Below are positions 43,839 to 52,900 of a stretch of 64,000 nucleotides of DNA, one piece after another. The position numbers and the translations under genes were made by a program. A model generated the notes under the pieces. It saw nothing but the letters and a program-made list of their open reading frames with translations, was not told the origin of the DNA and ran no database searches. This DNA is from Lacticaseibacillus baoqingensis (GTDB lineage Bacteria; Bacillota; Bacilli; Lactobacillales; Lactobacillaceae): the NCBI RefSeq assembly GCF_003946165.1, contig NZ_RHOI01000004.1, forward strand, positions 62,001 to 126,000, written 5' to 3'. The stretch's first letter is position 1. Each line of letters opens with the position of its first letter.

Positions 43839-44000
43839 TGACACCCATGCTTAAGTGCGGCTTGTTTCGCTTTGGGTTGGCGTCGAGCTGCACAAGCCAA
43901 CGGGGTTGTAGGTAAGTCGTCTCGGTCACGCGATGGCGTTGCCATCGCGCACCCAAGTTGCCTGATGCCCATGCCTAAACCCGCGGTATTTCGCTCTGGG
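43839..44000. repeat. Degenerate direct repeat with central palindrome between dnaG and glyS
   Basis: Two 38-base units at 43839-43876 and 43963-44000 share 27 positions, including CCCATGC and TTTCGCT. Between them a perfect CGCGATGGC-gtt-GCCATCGCG hairpin lies at 43929-43949. No T-tract follows for glyS on either strand. It may be a decayed extragenic repeat element. Confidence 0.45.
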
Positions 44001-44003
44001 GGG

Positions 44004-46070
44004 TTATTTGACGATGACTTGGGCGACGTCGCCGAATTGGTGGATCAATGCCGCCAGGTTGGTGAGCTCGCGTAAGCGGTTGGTGCGGATCTGGTCGTCT
44101 TTGGCCATGATCATCGTTTCGGTGAAGTAGTCAGTGATCACAGGCGTTAAGCCGGCCAGTGCTTGATAGTTGGCTTCGTTTGGTTGGGCGTCAAAGGCGG
44201 CTTGGACCTTCGCTGCTGCGGCGTGCAAGGCGTGTTCGCTGTCATTTTCAAACAAGGCGGCATCGACGCTGCCAGTCGTCGGCGTCTTGTCAGCGATCCG
44301 GGTAACTCGGCCTAAGGCTTCCATGACCGGTTTGAAGTCAGCATCGGCGGCGTGGTGCTGCAAAATCGCCGCCGCATCGATCATGGCTTCAACATCCACA
44401 GTCCGGCTGGCGGTGACGGCATCGACAATGTCATGCCGGACCCCTTCGCCAGCCAGATATTGATTGACGCGATCGCGGAAGAAGTCAGCCACGGCTTGGG
44501 CGTTTTTCGTGAAGTCTAAGCCGCTCAGCTGATCGTTGGCCGCAAAAGCACTGGCGATCTGCTGTTGCAAGGCATTGACATCAAAAGCAAAATGATTCGC
44601 TGCGACCATCCGCACGATGCCATAAGCCTGGCGCCGCAGTGCATAAGGGTCGTTGGAGCCGCTGGGGATCAAGTCAACGGCAAAAAAGCTCATCAGCGAG
44701 TCTAACTTATCGGCTAATGCTAACAAAGTGCCGATCCGGCTGGCAGGCAAATCACCATCTGCAGAAGTTGGCATGTAGTGTTCGCGGATCGCTTGCGCAA
44801 CAGCAGGCGTTTCGCCAGCTAGTTTGGCGTAAACTTCCCCCATCGTCCCTTGCAGTTCCGCAAATTCGCCGACCATTGCCGACACGAGGTCAAACTTATA
44901 AATAGACGCTGCGCGTAACAATTGGGCTTTGTCAGCCGCGGCTAAGCCGACTTGATCAGCTAATAACCCAGCGATAGTGGCCGTGCGCGCCATTTTTTCG
45001 GTCATCGAACCGATCTTGTCGTGGAAGCTGACGGTTTGCAAGCGCGTCACGAAATCCGCGATCGTCTTCTTTTGATCTTCAGCATAAAAGAAGGCGGCGT
45101 CTTCTAATCGGGCGGTCAAGACCTTGACGTTGCCGGCGATCACGTTATCCAAGTAATCGCGGTTCCCGTTGCGGACCCCGATGAAGGCGTTGACCATCTT
45201 GCCGGCAGCATCGCGGGCGTAGAAGTACCGTTGATTATCTTTCATCGACGTGATCAAGACGGCTTCTGGAATGGCTAAATATTTTTCGTCAAAACGCCCG
45301 GCAAAAGCGGTGGGCCATTCGACCAGATTATTGACTTCTTCCAGCAAGTCGGCATCTAAGTCGATGGTCCAGGCATTGTCTTTGGCGATTTGAGCGATTT
45401 GATCGCTGATCAATTGCTTGCGTTCTGCTGGCGTGACGATCACTTTTTGGGCCCGCAATGCATCGACATAATCACTGGCATCAGCTAATTCGACCGCCTC
45501 ACCTAAGAAGCGATGGCCTTGTGTCGTGCGCCCAGCGGTGATATCCAATAACTGCATCGGCACGACATCGTGATCTAATAAGGACACCAGCCAATGGATC
45601 GGGCGAATATATTCAAAATCATAACTGCCCCATTTCATCCGCGTCGGGAAGGTCAAGGACTTGATCACGTCGATCAATCCGCTTAAGATCGCTTTAGCCG
45701 GCTTGCCGGCGATGGCTTTGTGCAGATAGACATATTCGACGCCTTTGAGTTCGCGAAATTCGATGTCATCAACCGTCATCCCTTGTCCGCGGGTAAACCC
45801 GATCGCGGCTTTGCTCCAGTTGCCGTCAGCGTCTTGGGCGATTTTTTTTGCCGGGCCTTTGACGTCTTCTTCAACATCGGCTTGCTTATCGGCCAAACCC
45901 GTGATGTAAAGCGTCAAGCGCCTTGGGGTGGCGAATTTTTCAATGTTTTGATAATCGAGGTGGTTTTCCTTGAGGTACTTGGCTGCTTTTTGCGCAAATT
46001 GATTCAAGCTGGGGGTGACGACATGTGCTGGCATGTCTTCCAAACCGATTTCTAATAAGTAGTTTGCCAT
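44004..46070 (-). CDS. glyS: Glycine-tRNA ligase beta subunit
   Basis: Beta chain of the heterotetrameric bacterial glycyl-tRNA synthetase, which binds tRNA. It starts with the family's YLLEIGLEDMPAHV and includes TFPTRMKWGSYDFEYIRPIHWL and the C-terminal anticodon-binding domain. Length is 688 residues. Its ATG shares one base with the glyQ stop, so both subunits are made from one T-box-controlled transcript. Confidence 0.97.
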   Translation of the reverse strand: MANYLLEIGLEDMPAHVVTPSLNQFAQKAAKYLKENHLDYQNIEKFATPRRLTLYITGLADKQADVEEDVKGPAKKIAQDADGNWSKAAIGFTRGQGMTVDDIEFRELKGVEYVYLHKAIAGKPAKAILSGLIDVIKSLTFPTRMKWGSYDFEYIRPIHWLVSLLDHDVVPMQLLDITAGRTTQGHRFLGEAVELADASDYVDALRAQKVIVTPAERKQLISDQIAQIAKDNAWTIDLDADLLEEVNNLVEWPTAFAGRFDEKYLAIPEAVLITSMKDNQRYFYARDAAGKMVNAFIGVRNGNRDYLDNVIAGNVKVLTARLEDAAFFYAEDQKKTIADFVTRLQTVSFHDKIGSMTEKMARTATIAGLLADQVGLAAADKAQLLRAASIYKFDLVSAMVGEFAELQGTMGEVYAKLAGETPAVAQAIREHYMPTSADGDLPASRIGTLLALADKLDSLMSFFAVDLIPSGSNDPYALRRQAYGIVRMVAANHFAFDVNALQQQIASAFAANDQLSGLDFTKNAQAVADFFRDRVNQYLAGEGVRHDIVDAVTASRTVDVEAMIDAAAILQHHAADADFKPVMEALGRVTRIADKTPTTGSVDAALFENDSEHALHAAAAKVQAAFDAQPNEANYQALAGLTPVITDYFTETMIMAKDDQIRTNRLRELTNLAALIHQFGDVAQVIVK

Positions 46071-46969
46071 TAGTTTTCCTCCTCTTGCTGGTGTGCGAGC
46101 AGCGGGAAGCCGAGCTTTTTGCGTTCTTCAACGAAAGCTCGCGCCACCTTGTGCGCCATTTTGCGGATCCGGCTGAGATAGCCGGCGCGTTCGGTGACAG
46201 AAACCACCCCGCGCGCGTCAAGCAAGTTGAATGTATGGCTGCACTTGAGGATGTAATCATAAGCAGGATGGACCAAACCGAGATCCATCAAGCGCCAAGC
46301 TTCTTTTTCATAGGCATCAAAAAATTGCAGCAGCATGGCTTGATCAGATTCTTCAAAGGAGTACTTGGAATGTTCATATTCCGGTTCCTTGAAAATATCC
46401 CCGTATAAGACGCCATCGCCCCATTCCAGATCAAAGACGTTGTTGACATCTTGGATATAAGAAGCCAAGCGTTCAACGCCATAAGTGATCTCGCTGGTGA
46501 CTGGGGAGACTTCTAAGCCGCCGACGACTTGGAAGTAAGTGAACTGTGTGACTTCCATGCCGTCCAGCCAAACTTCCCAACCCACACCGGCGCAACCCAT
46601 TGACGGGTTTTCCCAGTTATCTTCGACAAAGCGAATGTCGTGTTCCAAAGGCTCGATCCCTAAAGCCCGCAATGAATCCAAATAGTAAGCTTGGACTTCC
46701 TTAGGGGATGGTTTGATCACGACTTGGAATTGGTGATGTTGATATAAGCGGTTGGGGTTTTCCCCATAGCGGCCATCTGCTGGCCGGCGAGAAGGTTCAA
46801 CATAAGCTGCCGCCCAAGGTTCCGGCCCGATCGCCCGCAAAAAGGTATACGGGCTCATGGTGCCGGCGCCTTTTTCGGTGTCATAAGATTGCATCAGCAT
46901 GCAGCCTTTATCGCCCCAAAACTGTTGTAACGTCTGGATCATTTGCTGGACAGACATTTTCTTGGTCAT
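46070..46969 (-). CDS. glyQ: Glycine-tRNA ligase alpha subunit
   Basis: Catalytic class II chain for glycine activation. Signatures are [59 protein letters not shown] and [15 protein letters not shown]. Length is 299 residues. ATG 46969 follows AGGAGATAACC; the longer open frame runs into the T-box leader. Expression should rise when uncharged tRNA-Gly accumulates. Confidence 0.97.
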   Translation of the reverse strand: MTKKMSVQQMIQTLQQFWGDKGCMLMQSYDTEKGAGTMSPYTFLRAIGPEPWAAAYVEPSRRPADGRYGENPNRLYQHHQFQVVIKPSPKEVQAYYLDSLRALGIEPLEHDIRFVEDNWENPSMGCAGVGWEVWLDGMEVTQFTYFQVVGGLEVSPVTSEITYGVERLASYIQDVNNVFDLEWGDGVLYGDIFKEPEYEHSKYSFEESDQAMLLQFFDAYEKEAWRLMDLGLVHPAYDYILKCSHTFNLLDARGVVSVTERAGYLSRIRKMAHKVARAFVEERKKLGFPLLAHQQEEEN

Positions 46970-47000
46970 GGTTATCTCCTTTTTATTTCGGTACGCCAAC

Positions 47001-47197
47001 AAAAAAAGCGCCACTATGCCAAAATTGACATAGGGACGCTTGCGCGCGGTTCCACCCTACTTCAAGTCCGCAGACTTGCGCTCACTTGCCGGCTCGAAAA
47101 CGCCAATCACAAGTCGTTAGATGAGGCTTCCACTGCTCCTCACTCGCTGATCAACCGTGCTTGTGACCCTTTTTCTCAGTACCGAATATTTAGTTTC
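47001..47197 (-). promoter_or_regulatory. Glycine T-box riboswitch leader of glyQS
   Basis: The minus strand contains the conserved T-box AGTAGGGTGGAACCGCG (GGGTGGAACCGCG core at 47045-47057). It is followed by a strong terminator (AGCG..CCTATGTCA pairing with GGCATAG..CGCT and seven T residues, 47001-47040). The upstream part has a stem I closed by GTCACAAG and CTTGTGAT. Binding of uncharged tRNA-Gly would favour the antiterminator. The glycine identity is taken from the gene controlled; I did not fix the specifier codon. Confidence 0.92.
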
Positions 47198-47225
47198 AGT
47201 ATACGCTTTTCCCCCGGTGTGTCAA
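47198..47225 (-). promoter_or_regulatory. Promoter of glyQS
   Basis: A perfect TTGACA and TATACT with a 16-base spacer. The -35 covers the stop codon of the upstream LOG-family gene, so no terminator separates that gene from the T-box leader. Confidence 0.8.
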
Positions 47226-47785
47226 TATTTGCGGATGGTTGGCTGGGTGTAATTCTGGAAGAAATCAGCGATTTCATCTAAAGAATCTGAAAACAGCAGC
47301 TTGCTGCGGTGTTCTGCAGTCAAGAAATTATCGGCCACCATCCGATCAAACATCGTCGCCACCGGATCCCAATAATGATCGACGTTATAAAACGCACAAG
47401 GACTGGCGTTATCACCGATGCGGGCCCATGAATACGCCGTCGTGATCTCTTCTAAGGTGCCAGGACCGCCTGGCAAAGCGATGCAAGCATCGGCTAAATG
47501 CATCATGGTGAGCTTGCGCTGGGTCATGTCCGGAACCACGGTGAGATCTTCCAGCTCCGCAAGTGCGGCCCCGCGTTCATAAAGATTTTGCGGCATGATC
47601 CCGATGACATGGCCATCGTGGAACAAAACGGTTTTGGCGAGGATCCCCATTAAACCAACGCCGCCCCCGCCATAAACTAAGGTGTCGCCGCGCTCAGCCA
47701 GCCAAGCGCCTAATTGCTTAGCAGCGGAAATAAATACCGGCTGATTGCCAGCGTTCGCCCCACAAAAAACTGCGATTCGACTCAT
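47222..47785 (-). CDS. LOG-family protein (nucleoside 5'-monophosphate phosphoribohydrolase type)
   Basis: Rossmann-like lysine-decarboxylase/LOG superfamily protein of 187 residues. The diagnostic YGGGGVGLMG (38-47), QRK (89-91) and PGGPGTLEE (105-113) motifs are present. Plant and some bacterial members release cytokinin-type bases from nucleotides; bacterial members also hydrolyse AMP. The native role in lactobacilli is unclear. It overlaps the upstream HAD gene by four bases. Confidence 0.88.
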   Translation of the reverse strand: MSRIAVFCGANAGNQPVFISAAKQLGAWLAERGDTLVYGGGGVGLMGILAKTVLFHDGHVIGIMPQNLYERGAALAELEDLTVVPDMTQRKLTMMHLADACIALPGGPGTLEEITTAYSWARIGDNASPCAFYNVDHYWDPVATMFDRMVADNFLTAEHRSKLLFSDSLDEIADFFQNYTQPTIRKY

Positions 47786-48594
47786 TGGATCTTTCCTCCA
47801 TTATCTAAAATATTGGTGATCATCTTGGCTACCGCATAATCGGCATTGCTGCCAATGCGCGCTGTGGCATACGGGGTCAGCTTTGGCGTGGCCGCCGCGA
47901 CAATGTAGCTATGGCCAACGACTTGCAGCATCTCGGTGTCATTCAGATTGTCCCCAAAGGCGACCATTTCCGCCGGGGCGACGCCTAATTTGGCCCCTAA
48001 CGTCTTGATGGCGGCGCCTTTATTGACGGCTTGGTGCATGATGTCTAAGAAATAGTCACCGCCGATAGTGACATGGAAGCGATCGCCAAGCGGCCGTTGA
48101 TAATCCGGATCAAATGCCGTATAAGTTTCTTTGTTTGGGAAAAACACCGTATATTTGGCGATTGGCACGTCTAATGTGGTGAGATCGTCGACAAATTCAT
48201 ATTGCATGAAAAACTGACTCAAAAATGATTCTTGATCAGCAGCCGTTGCATCAATATATGCGCGGTCTTTGGCGCACAAAATTGGAAAACCTGACCCCTT
48301 GGCTTGCGTGTAGTGAACCAAATCAATGACATCTGCTGGGGCCAAATATTGAGTCGCCACTTCTTGTCCGTCGTGAATCACGAAGGCCCCGTTTTCAGCG
48401 ATCAAGCTCATTTGCTCTTGGACTTGTGCAAACATCGGCTGCAAAGTGTACAAGGCACGGCCGCTTGCCGCAACAAAGTGGATCCCAGCGGCATGCACCC
48501 GTTGGATCAAAGCATAAAAATTCGGCGGCAGCTCCCCGGCATCGGTCAGCAAGGTGTGATCAAGGTCTGAAGCGATCAGTTTTATGGCAGTCAA
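47782..48594 (-). CDS. Cof-type HAD-superfamily phosphatase (second copy)
   Basis: A 270-residue paralogue of the HAD enzyme at 3258-4058: both open with KLIA[ST]D[LM]DHTLLT.AGELPP. Motif I DLDHTLL, motif II ASGRA and motif IV FGDNLNDTEML are intact. TTG 48594 is the likely start, with AAGGA eight bases upstream. Overlap with the LOG gene (ATGA) suggests both act on phosphorylated metabolites, possibly nucleotides. Confidence 0.87.
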   Translation of the reverse strand: MTAIKLIASDLDHTLLTDAGELPPNFYALIQRVHAAGIHFVAASGRALYTLQPMFAQVQEQMSLIAENGAFVIHDGQEVATQYLAPADVIDLVHYTQAKGSGFPILCAKDRAYIDATAADQESFLSQFFMQYEFVDDLTTLDVPIAKYTVFFPNKETYTAFDPDYQRPLGDRFHVTIGGDYFLDIMHQAVNKGAAIKTLGAKLGVAPAEMVAFGDNLNDTEMLQVVGHSYIVAAATPKLTPYATARIGSNADYAVAKMITNILDNGGKIQ

Positions 48595-48707
48595 AGGCGA
48601 TATCCTTCCTATCGTTAGTGATACTTCCAGTATACGCAAAATTGCTGGGCAAACAACGTGGCTCAGGCATAAAAATAGGTGAGTCAAAATGACTCACCTA
48701 CTTGAAC

Positions 48708-51700
48708 TTATTTATCGCCGGCGTGATTGTGCCAGTCGATCAAGCTGATCAACCCCGACATCGTGATCGGCAAGATGATCACTAAGATCACCAACCCGAT
48801 GATAACGCCTAAGGCCACTTGGATCAAAGTCGTGACACCGCTAGGAATCAACGCGGCAAAGGTCCCGCTTAAGATGATCGCCGCAGAGATCACCACGGCA
48901 CCGATGGCCGTAGCGGCTTTGAGAATGCGCTGGCGTTCATTGGTTTCATCATGATCATCCTTATAGCGGATCATCAAGAAGATACTGTAGTCGACCCCTA
49001 ACGCCATTAACATGATAAAGGTGAAAAACGGTGTATTCCAGCTCAGTAAGCTATCCCCTAAGACATGACTGGAGATCATGCGGGTGATGCCCATGGAAGC
49101 AAAGAAGGCGGCGACTAAGGTCCCAATGATCGTCATTGGCTGTAATAGCGAGCGGGTGACGACCATCAATGCGATGCCAATGCCGATGATCATGATCGTT
49201 GCAGTCCGCTGGAAATCACCATTGGCCAAAGCCCGCAAATCGTTGTCCTCTGAAGTTTGTCCGCCAATCACTACGTCGGCGTCTTTCAACGCCCCGTGTT
49301 TCAATTGGGCGTTCAAGTCGGTTTGCATGGTCTTAAACCGCGCGTTGGCTTGGGTGGAATTGGGATCGCCTTTAAAGACAACGGTCAAGGTCGTGATCTT
49401 GTGGCTGTCGGCCATATATGCCGCTAATGCCGGTTTGAAGGCCTTGGAATGGATCTGGTCTTTTGGCAAGTAGAATTGCTTGCCCATGTAAGAGTTTTGC
49501 AACTCGGTCAGGTAAGTTTGCATGGTCTTGCTGCCGTCACCAATGGTTTTTAACCCATCATCGGCAGCATCTAAACCAGTGCCCAGCTGGGATAATTTGG
49601 CCGTCATCCCTTGCAGCTGGGAGTTGACCGTTTGCACCCCAGCATTGACTTGACTGGCACCACTATCTAACGCGCCGCTCTTAGAATTCAGCGTGTTAGC
49701 CCCAGCTGCGACTTGTTGGGCCCCGGCAGTGACTTGACTGGAGCCGGCGGTGACTTTTTGCGAGCCGGCGGCTAAGGCCCCTAAACCAGAGGCTAACTGT
49801 TGGTTGGCACTGGCAACTTGACTGGCCCCTTGACTGGTTTGACTCGCGCCAGCGGCGGTTTTGGCTGCGCCATTGGCCGTTTGACTCGCGCCATTAGCCG
49901 CTTGGGCGGCGCCGGCAGCGACTTGGCTGGCACCAGCTGCCAGATCATTGACGTTGTTGGTTAAATTCGGCATGGCGGCATTGAATTGGCCAATACCAGT
50001 GCTGAGTTGTGCCGTGCCAGCAGTTAATTGACTGACGGCTTGGGCCAATTGATTGGCTTTGGCGGTGACTACCGGCGCTGCCGCCGCACTGAGGGCTTGA
50101 TTTTGACTATTCGTCAACAAGCCCAAAATCGCTTTGGCTTGCGCTTGCAAACCGGCAACCGATTGATTCAGCGTCGACATTTGCGTCGTCAACTGGCTGC
50201 TGCCGGCGGCTAAGGTCTGCACATTGCTGCTCAACGTGGGTAAGGTGGCCGCTAAGGTGCCAGTACCTTGCGCGACTTGGCTGGCCCCAGTGGCTAATTG
50301 GCCATTAGCGGTGGCCAATTGTCCGGCGCCATTGGCCACTTGGCTCGCCCCACTGGCGACTTGACCGCTGCCATTGGCGACTTGAGCCGCCCCACTAGCG
50401 GCTTGCCCGGCGCCGCTAGCGGCAGTATTGGTACTGCTGGTGACTTGGCTGGAGCCGGCGGTGACTTGCTGGGAACCAGACGCGAGTTGATTGGTGGCGG
50501 AGCTGACTTGCTGCACCCCGGCCGTGTATTGCTGGACCCCAGTTTGCAATTGGCTGGAGCCATCTGCGAGTTGTTGGATCTGGGCCATTTGAGACGCGGA
50601 GTTGCTGCTGCTCAATTGGGTATTCGCACTGGCTAAGCCTTGACGGATCTTGGCTAAGCCGGATTGTGAAGATTGCAAGCCTTTGGTGATCGTTTGCAGC
50701 TGATCGCCTAAATACATTGCCGAGATCTTGCTGCCGCCAGGCTGGGTCACGGAAGCGACGGTTTTGACGCCAGGTTCTTTTTGCAAGTAGCGCGTCAAAT
50801 CGTCGATGGCAGCCAGTTTGGCCTGGGTGTCTAATGGCGTTTTGCTCTTGATATAAATCGTGGCTGGCGCAGACATCCCTTTAGAGAAGTGGTCTTGAAT
50901 GACCAAGTAGCCTTTTTTCGATTGATAGCTGGTCGGAACTTCATCGGCATTGTTGAAGTTGAGTTCGGAATTATACGTGAAAACAAACGGCAGCACCACG
51001 ATCGCGACCACGATCAAGGCGATGGCAGGCCGGGCAATGGCGACTTTAGACAGCCCATGCCATAGTTTGCTGGAACTTTGACCATCGGCAACTTTGCTCG
51101 GCCAAAAAAGCTTTTCACCCAGCGTTGCCATGAAGAACATGTTCAGCGTCAATAATACTGGCAATAAGACTAAAACCCCGATCGCCACGGCACTGGCACT
51201 TTGGTAGAAGGAAAACTTCGCCAGCCACAAAACTGAAAAGCCGATCAACACCGACAAGCCGCTATATAACACCGTGCGGCCGCCATGTTTGCGGGTTTGC
51301 CGGGTGGCTTCTAGCGGACTTAAGCCATCGGCGAGCGCACCTTTGAAGTAATCATAAAGCAAAATGTTGTAATCCGTGCCGATCCCGAACAAGACCACCA
51401 CCAAAAAGACTTGGGTGAAATTGGAAATCGGGAAATTAGCGTGTGCGGCTAGATTCATCACGATCGACAAGCTGGTGATGAAGGCGACCCCGACGTTTAA
51501 TAGTGAGATCACCGGCACGATCGGTGAACGGAAAACCAAGATCAAGACGATGAAAATAAAGATCACCGCGATCACTTCGGTTTTTTGGATCCCCTTTTCA
51601 GTGACGGTGGCAAAGTCATCGTTTAACGCATCCACCCCAGTCACGTAGGTGTGCAAACCAGACAGCTTTAACTGCTGGCGCAACTGGCGTACTTGATTTT

Positions 51701-52109
51701 TGATCGTGCCATTTTTTTTGACGGTGATCTGGGCCAGTTGCGTGGTTTTATCTTTCGCCCGCAACTGTTTTTTGGTTTCCGCGTTGTCATTAGGGCCCAT
51801 GATCGTGGTGACGGTTAAACCGTCGGCATGATGCAAGGCTTTAAGCTTGGTATTGATGCGGTGCGTTTGCGTCGCTGTGATCGGGTCTTCCCCATTGCTG
51901 AACACAGCGGTGTAAGTCCGGACTGATTTATTACCATTCGCCTTTTTTTGGATGCGCGTGGCGACTTGGCTTTGAACATCCGCCGGCAGCTTGACCGCCC
52001 CATTATCGCGGACCAGTTGCGAAACATTCGGCATCGCAAAAATGGCGATGGCGACGATCACGATCCAAGCAATCAGGGCGGGATAATGTTTCTGCGTAAA
52101 CTCTTTCAT
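48708..52109 (-). CDS. MMPL/RND-family exporter with heptad-repeat domain
   Basis: A 1133-residue membrane protein of the YdgH/MmpL type, driven by proton motive force. The first half has a signal-like helix, an outside domain and a five- to six-helix bundle with FGIGTDYNILLYDY; the second half repeats this with MALGVDYSIFLMIRY, the usual Asp-Tyr pairs. Between them lies an outside domain of about 450 residues rich in Gln, Ser, Gly and Ala in a seven-residue repeat. ATG 52109 follows GAGGGG. A TetR regulator is transcribed divergently and probably represses it. Substrate is unknown. Confidence 0.9.
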   Translation of the reverse strand: MKEFTQKHYPALIAWIVIVAIAIFAMPNVSQLVRDNGAVKLPADVQSQVATRIQKKANGNKSVRTYTAVFSNGEDPITATQTHRINTKLKALHHADGLTVTTIMGPNDNAETKKQLRAKDKTTQLAQITVKKNGTIKNQVRQLRQQLKLSGLHTYVTGVDALNDDFATVTEKGIQKTEVIAVIFIFIVLILVFRSPIVPVISLLNVGVAFITSLSIVMNLAAHANFPISNFTQVFLVVVLFGIGTDYNILLYDYFKGALADGLSPLEATRQTRKHGGRTVLYSGLSVLIGFSVLWLAKFSFYQSASAVAIGVLVLLPVLLTLNMFFMATLGEKLFWPSKVADGQSSSKLWHGLSKVAIARPAIALIVVAIVVLPFVFTYNSELNFNNADEVPTSYQSKKGYLVIQDHFSKGMSAPATIYIKSKTPLDTQAKLAAIDDLTRYLQKEPGVKTVASVTQPGGSKISAMYLGDQLQTITKGLQSSQSGLAKIRQGLASANTQLSSSNSASQMAQIQQLADGSSQLQTGVQQYTAGVQQVSSATNQLASGSQQVTAGSSQVTSSTNTAASGAGQAASGAAQVANGSGQVASGASQVANGAGQLATANGQLATGASQVAQGTGTLAATLPTLSSNVQTLAAGSSQLTTQMSTLNQSVAGLQAQAKAILGLLTNSQNQALSAAAAPVVTAKANQLAQAVSQLTAGTAQLSTGIGQFNAAMPNLTNNVNDLAAGASQVAAGAAQAANGASQTANGAAKTAAGASQTSQGASQVASANQQLASGLGALAAGSQKVTAGSSQVTAGAQQVAAGANTLNSKSGALDSGASQVNAGVQTVNSQLQGMTAKLSQLGTGLDAADDGLKTIGDGSKTMQTYLTELQNSYMGKQFYLPKDQIHSKAFKPALAAYMADSHKITTLTVVFKGDPNSTQANARFKTMQTDLNAQLKHGALKDADVVIGGQTSEDNDLRALANGDFQRTATIMIIGIGIALMVVTRSLLQPMTIIGTLVAAFFASMGITRMISSHVLGDSLLSWNTPFFTFIMLMALGVDYSIFLMIRYKDDHDETNERQRILKAATAIGAVVISAAIILSGTFAALIPSGVTTLIQVALGVIIGLVILVIILPITMSGLISLIDWHNHAGDK
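49620..50590 (-). repeat. Heptad-encoding tandem repeats within the MMPL gene
   Basis: Two arrays, at about 49620-49950 and 50230-50590, encode units such as ASGASQV, ANGAGQL and AAGASQV with a period of seven codons (21 bp). Similar X-heptad repeats occur in the outside domain of YhgE/Pip phage-receptor proteins. Ends are approximate. Confidence 0.75.
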
Positions 52110-52134
52110 GTAAAATCCCCTCAATCGTCAAAAT

Positions 52135-52245
52135 TTAGACAGTTGTAAAACCACAAAATTCATGATAGATTCGAGTCAAAGGTTAGACAAGACACAAACC
52201 TTGGCTATGTGTGCAAACTTAGACACTTTTTGAGTGTTTGTCTAA
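52135..52245. promoter_or_regulatory. Operator half-sites between the MMPL and TetR genes
   Basis: TTAGACA occurs at 52135, 52183 and 52219, and its inverse TGTCTAA at 52239-52245. The last two form a 27-bp dyad. Four copies of one heptamer in a 155-bp divergent intergenic region strongly suggest the binding site of the adjacent TetR-family regulator. Confidence 0.6.
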
Positions 52246-52263
52246 ATGTAAGGGGATTTATTC

Positions 52264-52836
52264 ATGAAATATACACCAGGGCAAAAAATGAATCGGAATG
52301 CGGCGCGCACGTTGGCGGCTTTTTCTGAGTCGATGTTCTTATTGCTCGGAGAAAAAGAATTCGATAAGATCACTGTCAATGAAATTTGTCAGCGCTGTGA
52401 CTATCCGCGGGCGACCTTTTATAACTACTTCGATGATAAATATGACCTCGTGGACTATTGCTGGTATCAACTCAGCAAAGACATTCACCTGGATGTGGTG
52501 CAAGCACGGCCTTCTGGGGATGCGTTGGAGACGGTTTTTGATGAAGCTTTTCGGTTGTTTTCCGACCAGCGCGATCTGTTAAATCGTATCGTAGCGCACA
52601 ATCCGATCGATAGCCCCTTGGTCACCCATTTTCTGAATCATTTTACCCGCACGATGACGACGATCTTAAGCACCGGCATGCCCAAACGCCATGGTCAGAC
52701 ACCGTTGGTCTTAGTGGCACAATATTATGCCAATACCGTGTTGCTGGTCTTGAAATGGGTCTTTTTGAGCCAGCACGAAACGACTTTGGCAGAAGCGCGC
52801 ACCTACTTAAAAGAACTCCTCACCAAGCCAGTGTAA
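52264..52836 (+). CDS. TetR/AcrR-family regulator, divergent from the MMPL exporter
   Basis: A 190-residue repressor. The helix-turn-helix spans about residues 14-60: FLLLGEKEFDKITVNEICQRCDYPRATFYNYFDDKYDLV, the typical N-terminal TetR domain. The C-terminal ligand domain is of the DhaS/YvdT-like type with a hydrophobic terminal helix (TVLLVLKWVFL). AAGGGG precedes the ATG. It probably controls the exporter and itself through the TTAGACA sites. Confidence 0.88.
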   Translation: MKYTPGQKMNRNAARTLAAFSESMFLLLGEKEFDKITVNEICQRCDYPRATFYNYFDDKYDLVDYCWYQLSKDIHLDVVQARPSGDALETVFDEAFRLFSDQRDLLNRIVAHNPIDSPLVTHFLNHFTRTMTTILSTGMPKRHGQTPLVLVAQYYANTVLLVLKWVFLSQHETTLAEARTYLKELLTKPV

Positions 52837-52857
52837 CTGACACAGATGCAAGACACT

Positions 52858-52900
52858 TTAAGGGCAAGTTTTCGATGATCGGCCGAGGACTTGCCCTTTA
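52858..52900 (+). terminator. Terminator of the TetR gene
   Basis: AAGGGCAAGT and ACTTGCCCTT form a 10-bp stem over a 19-base loop with an inner TCG/CGA pairing; the downstream T-tract is short. Confidence 0.6.
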
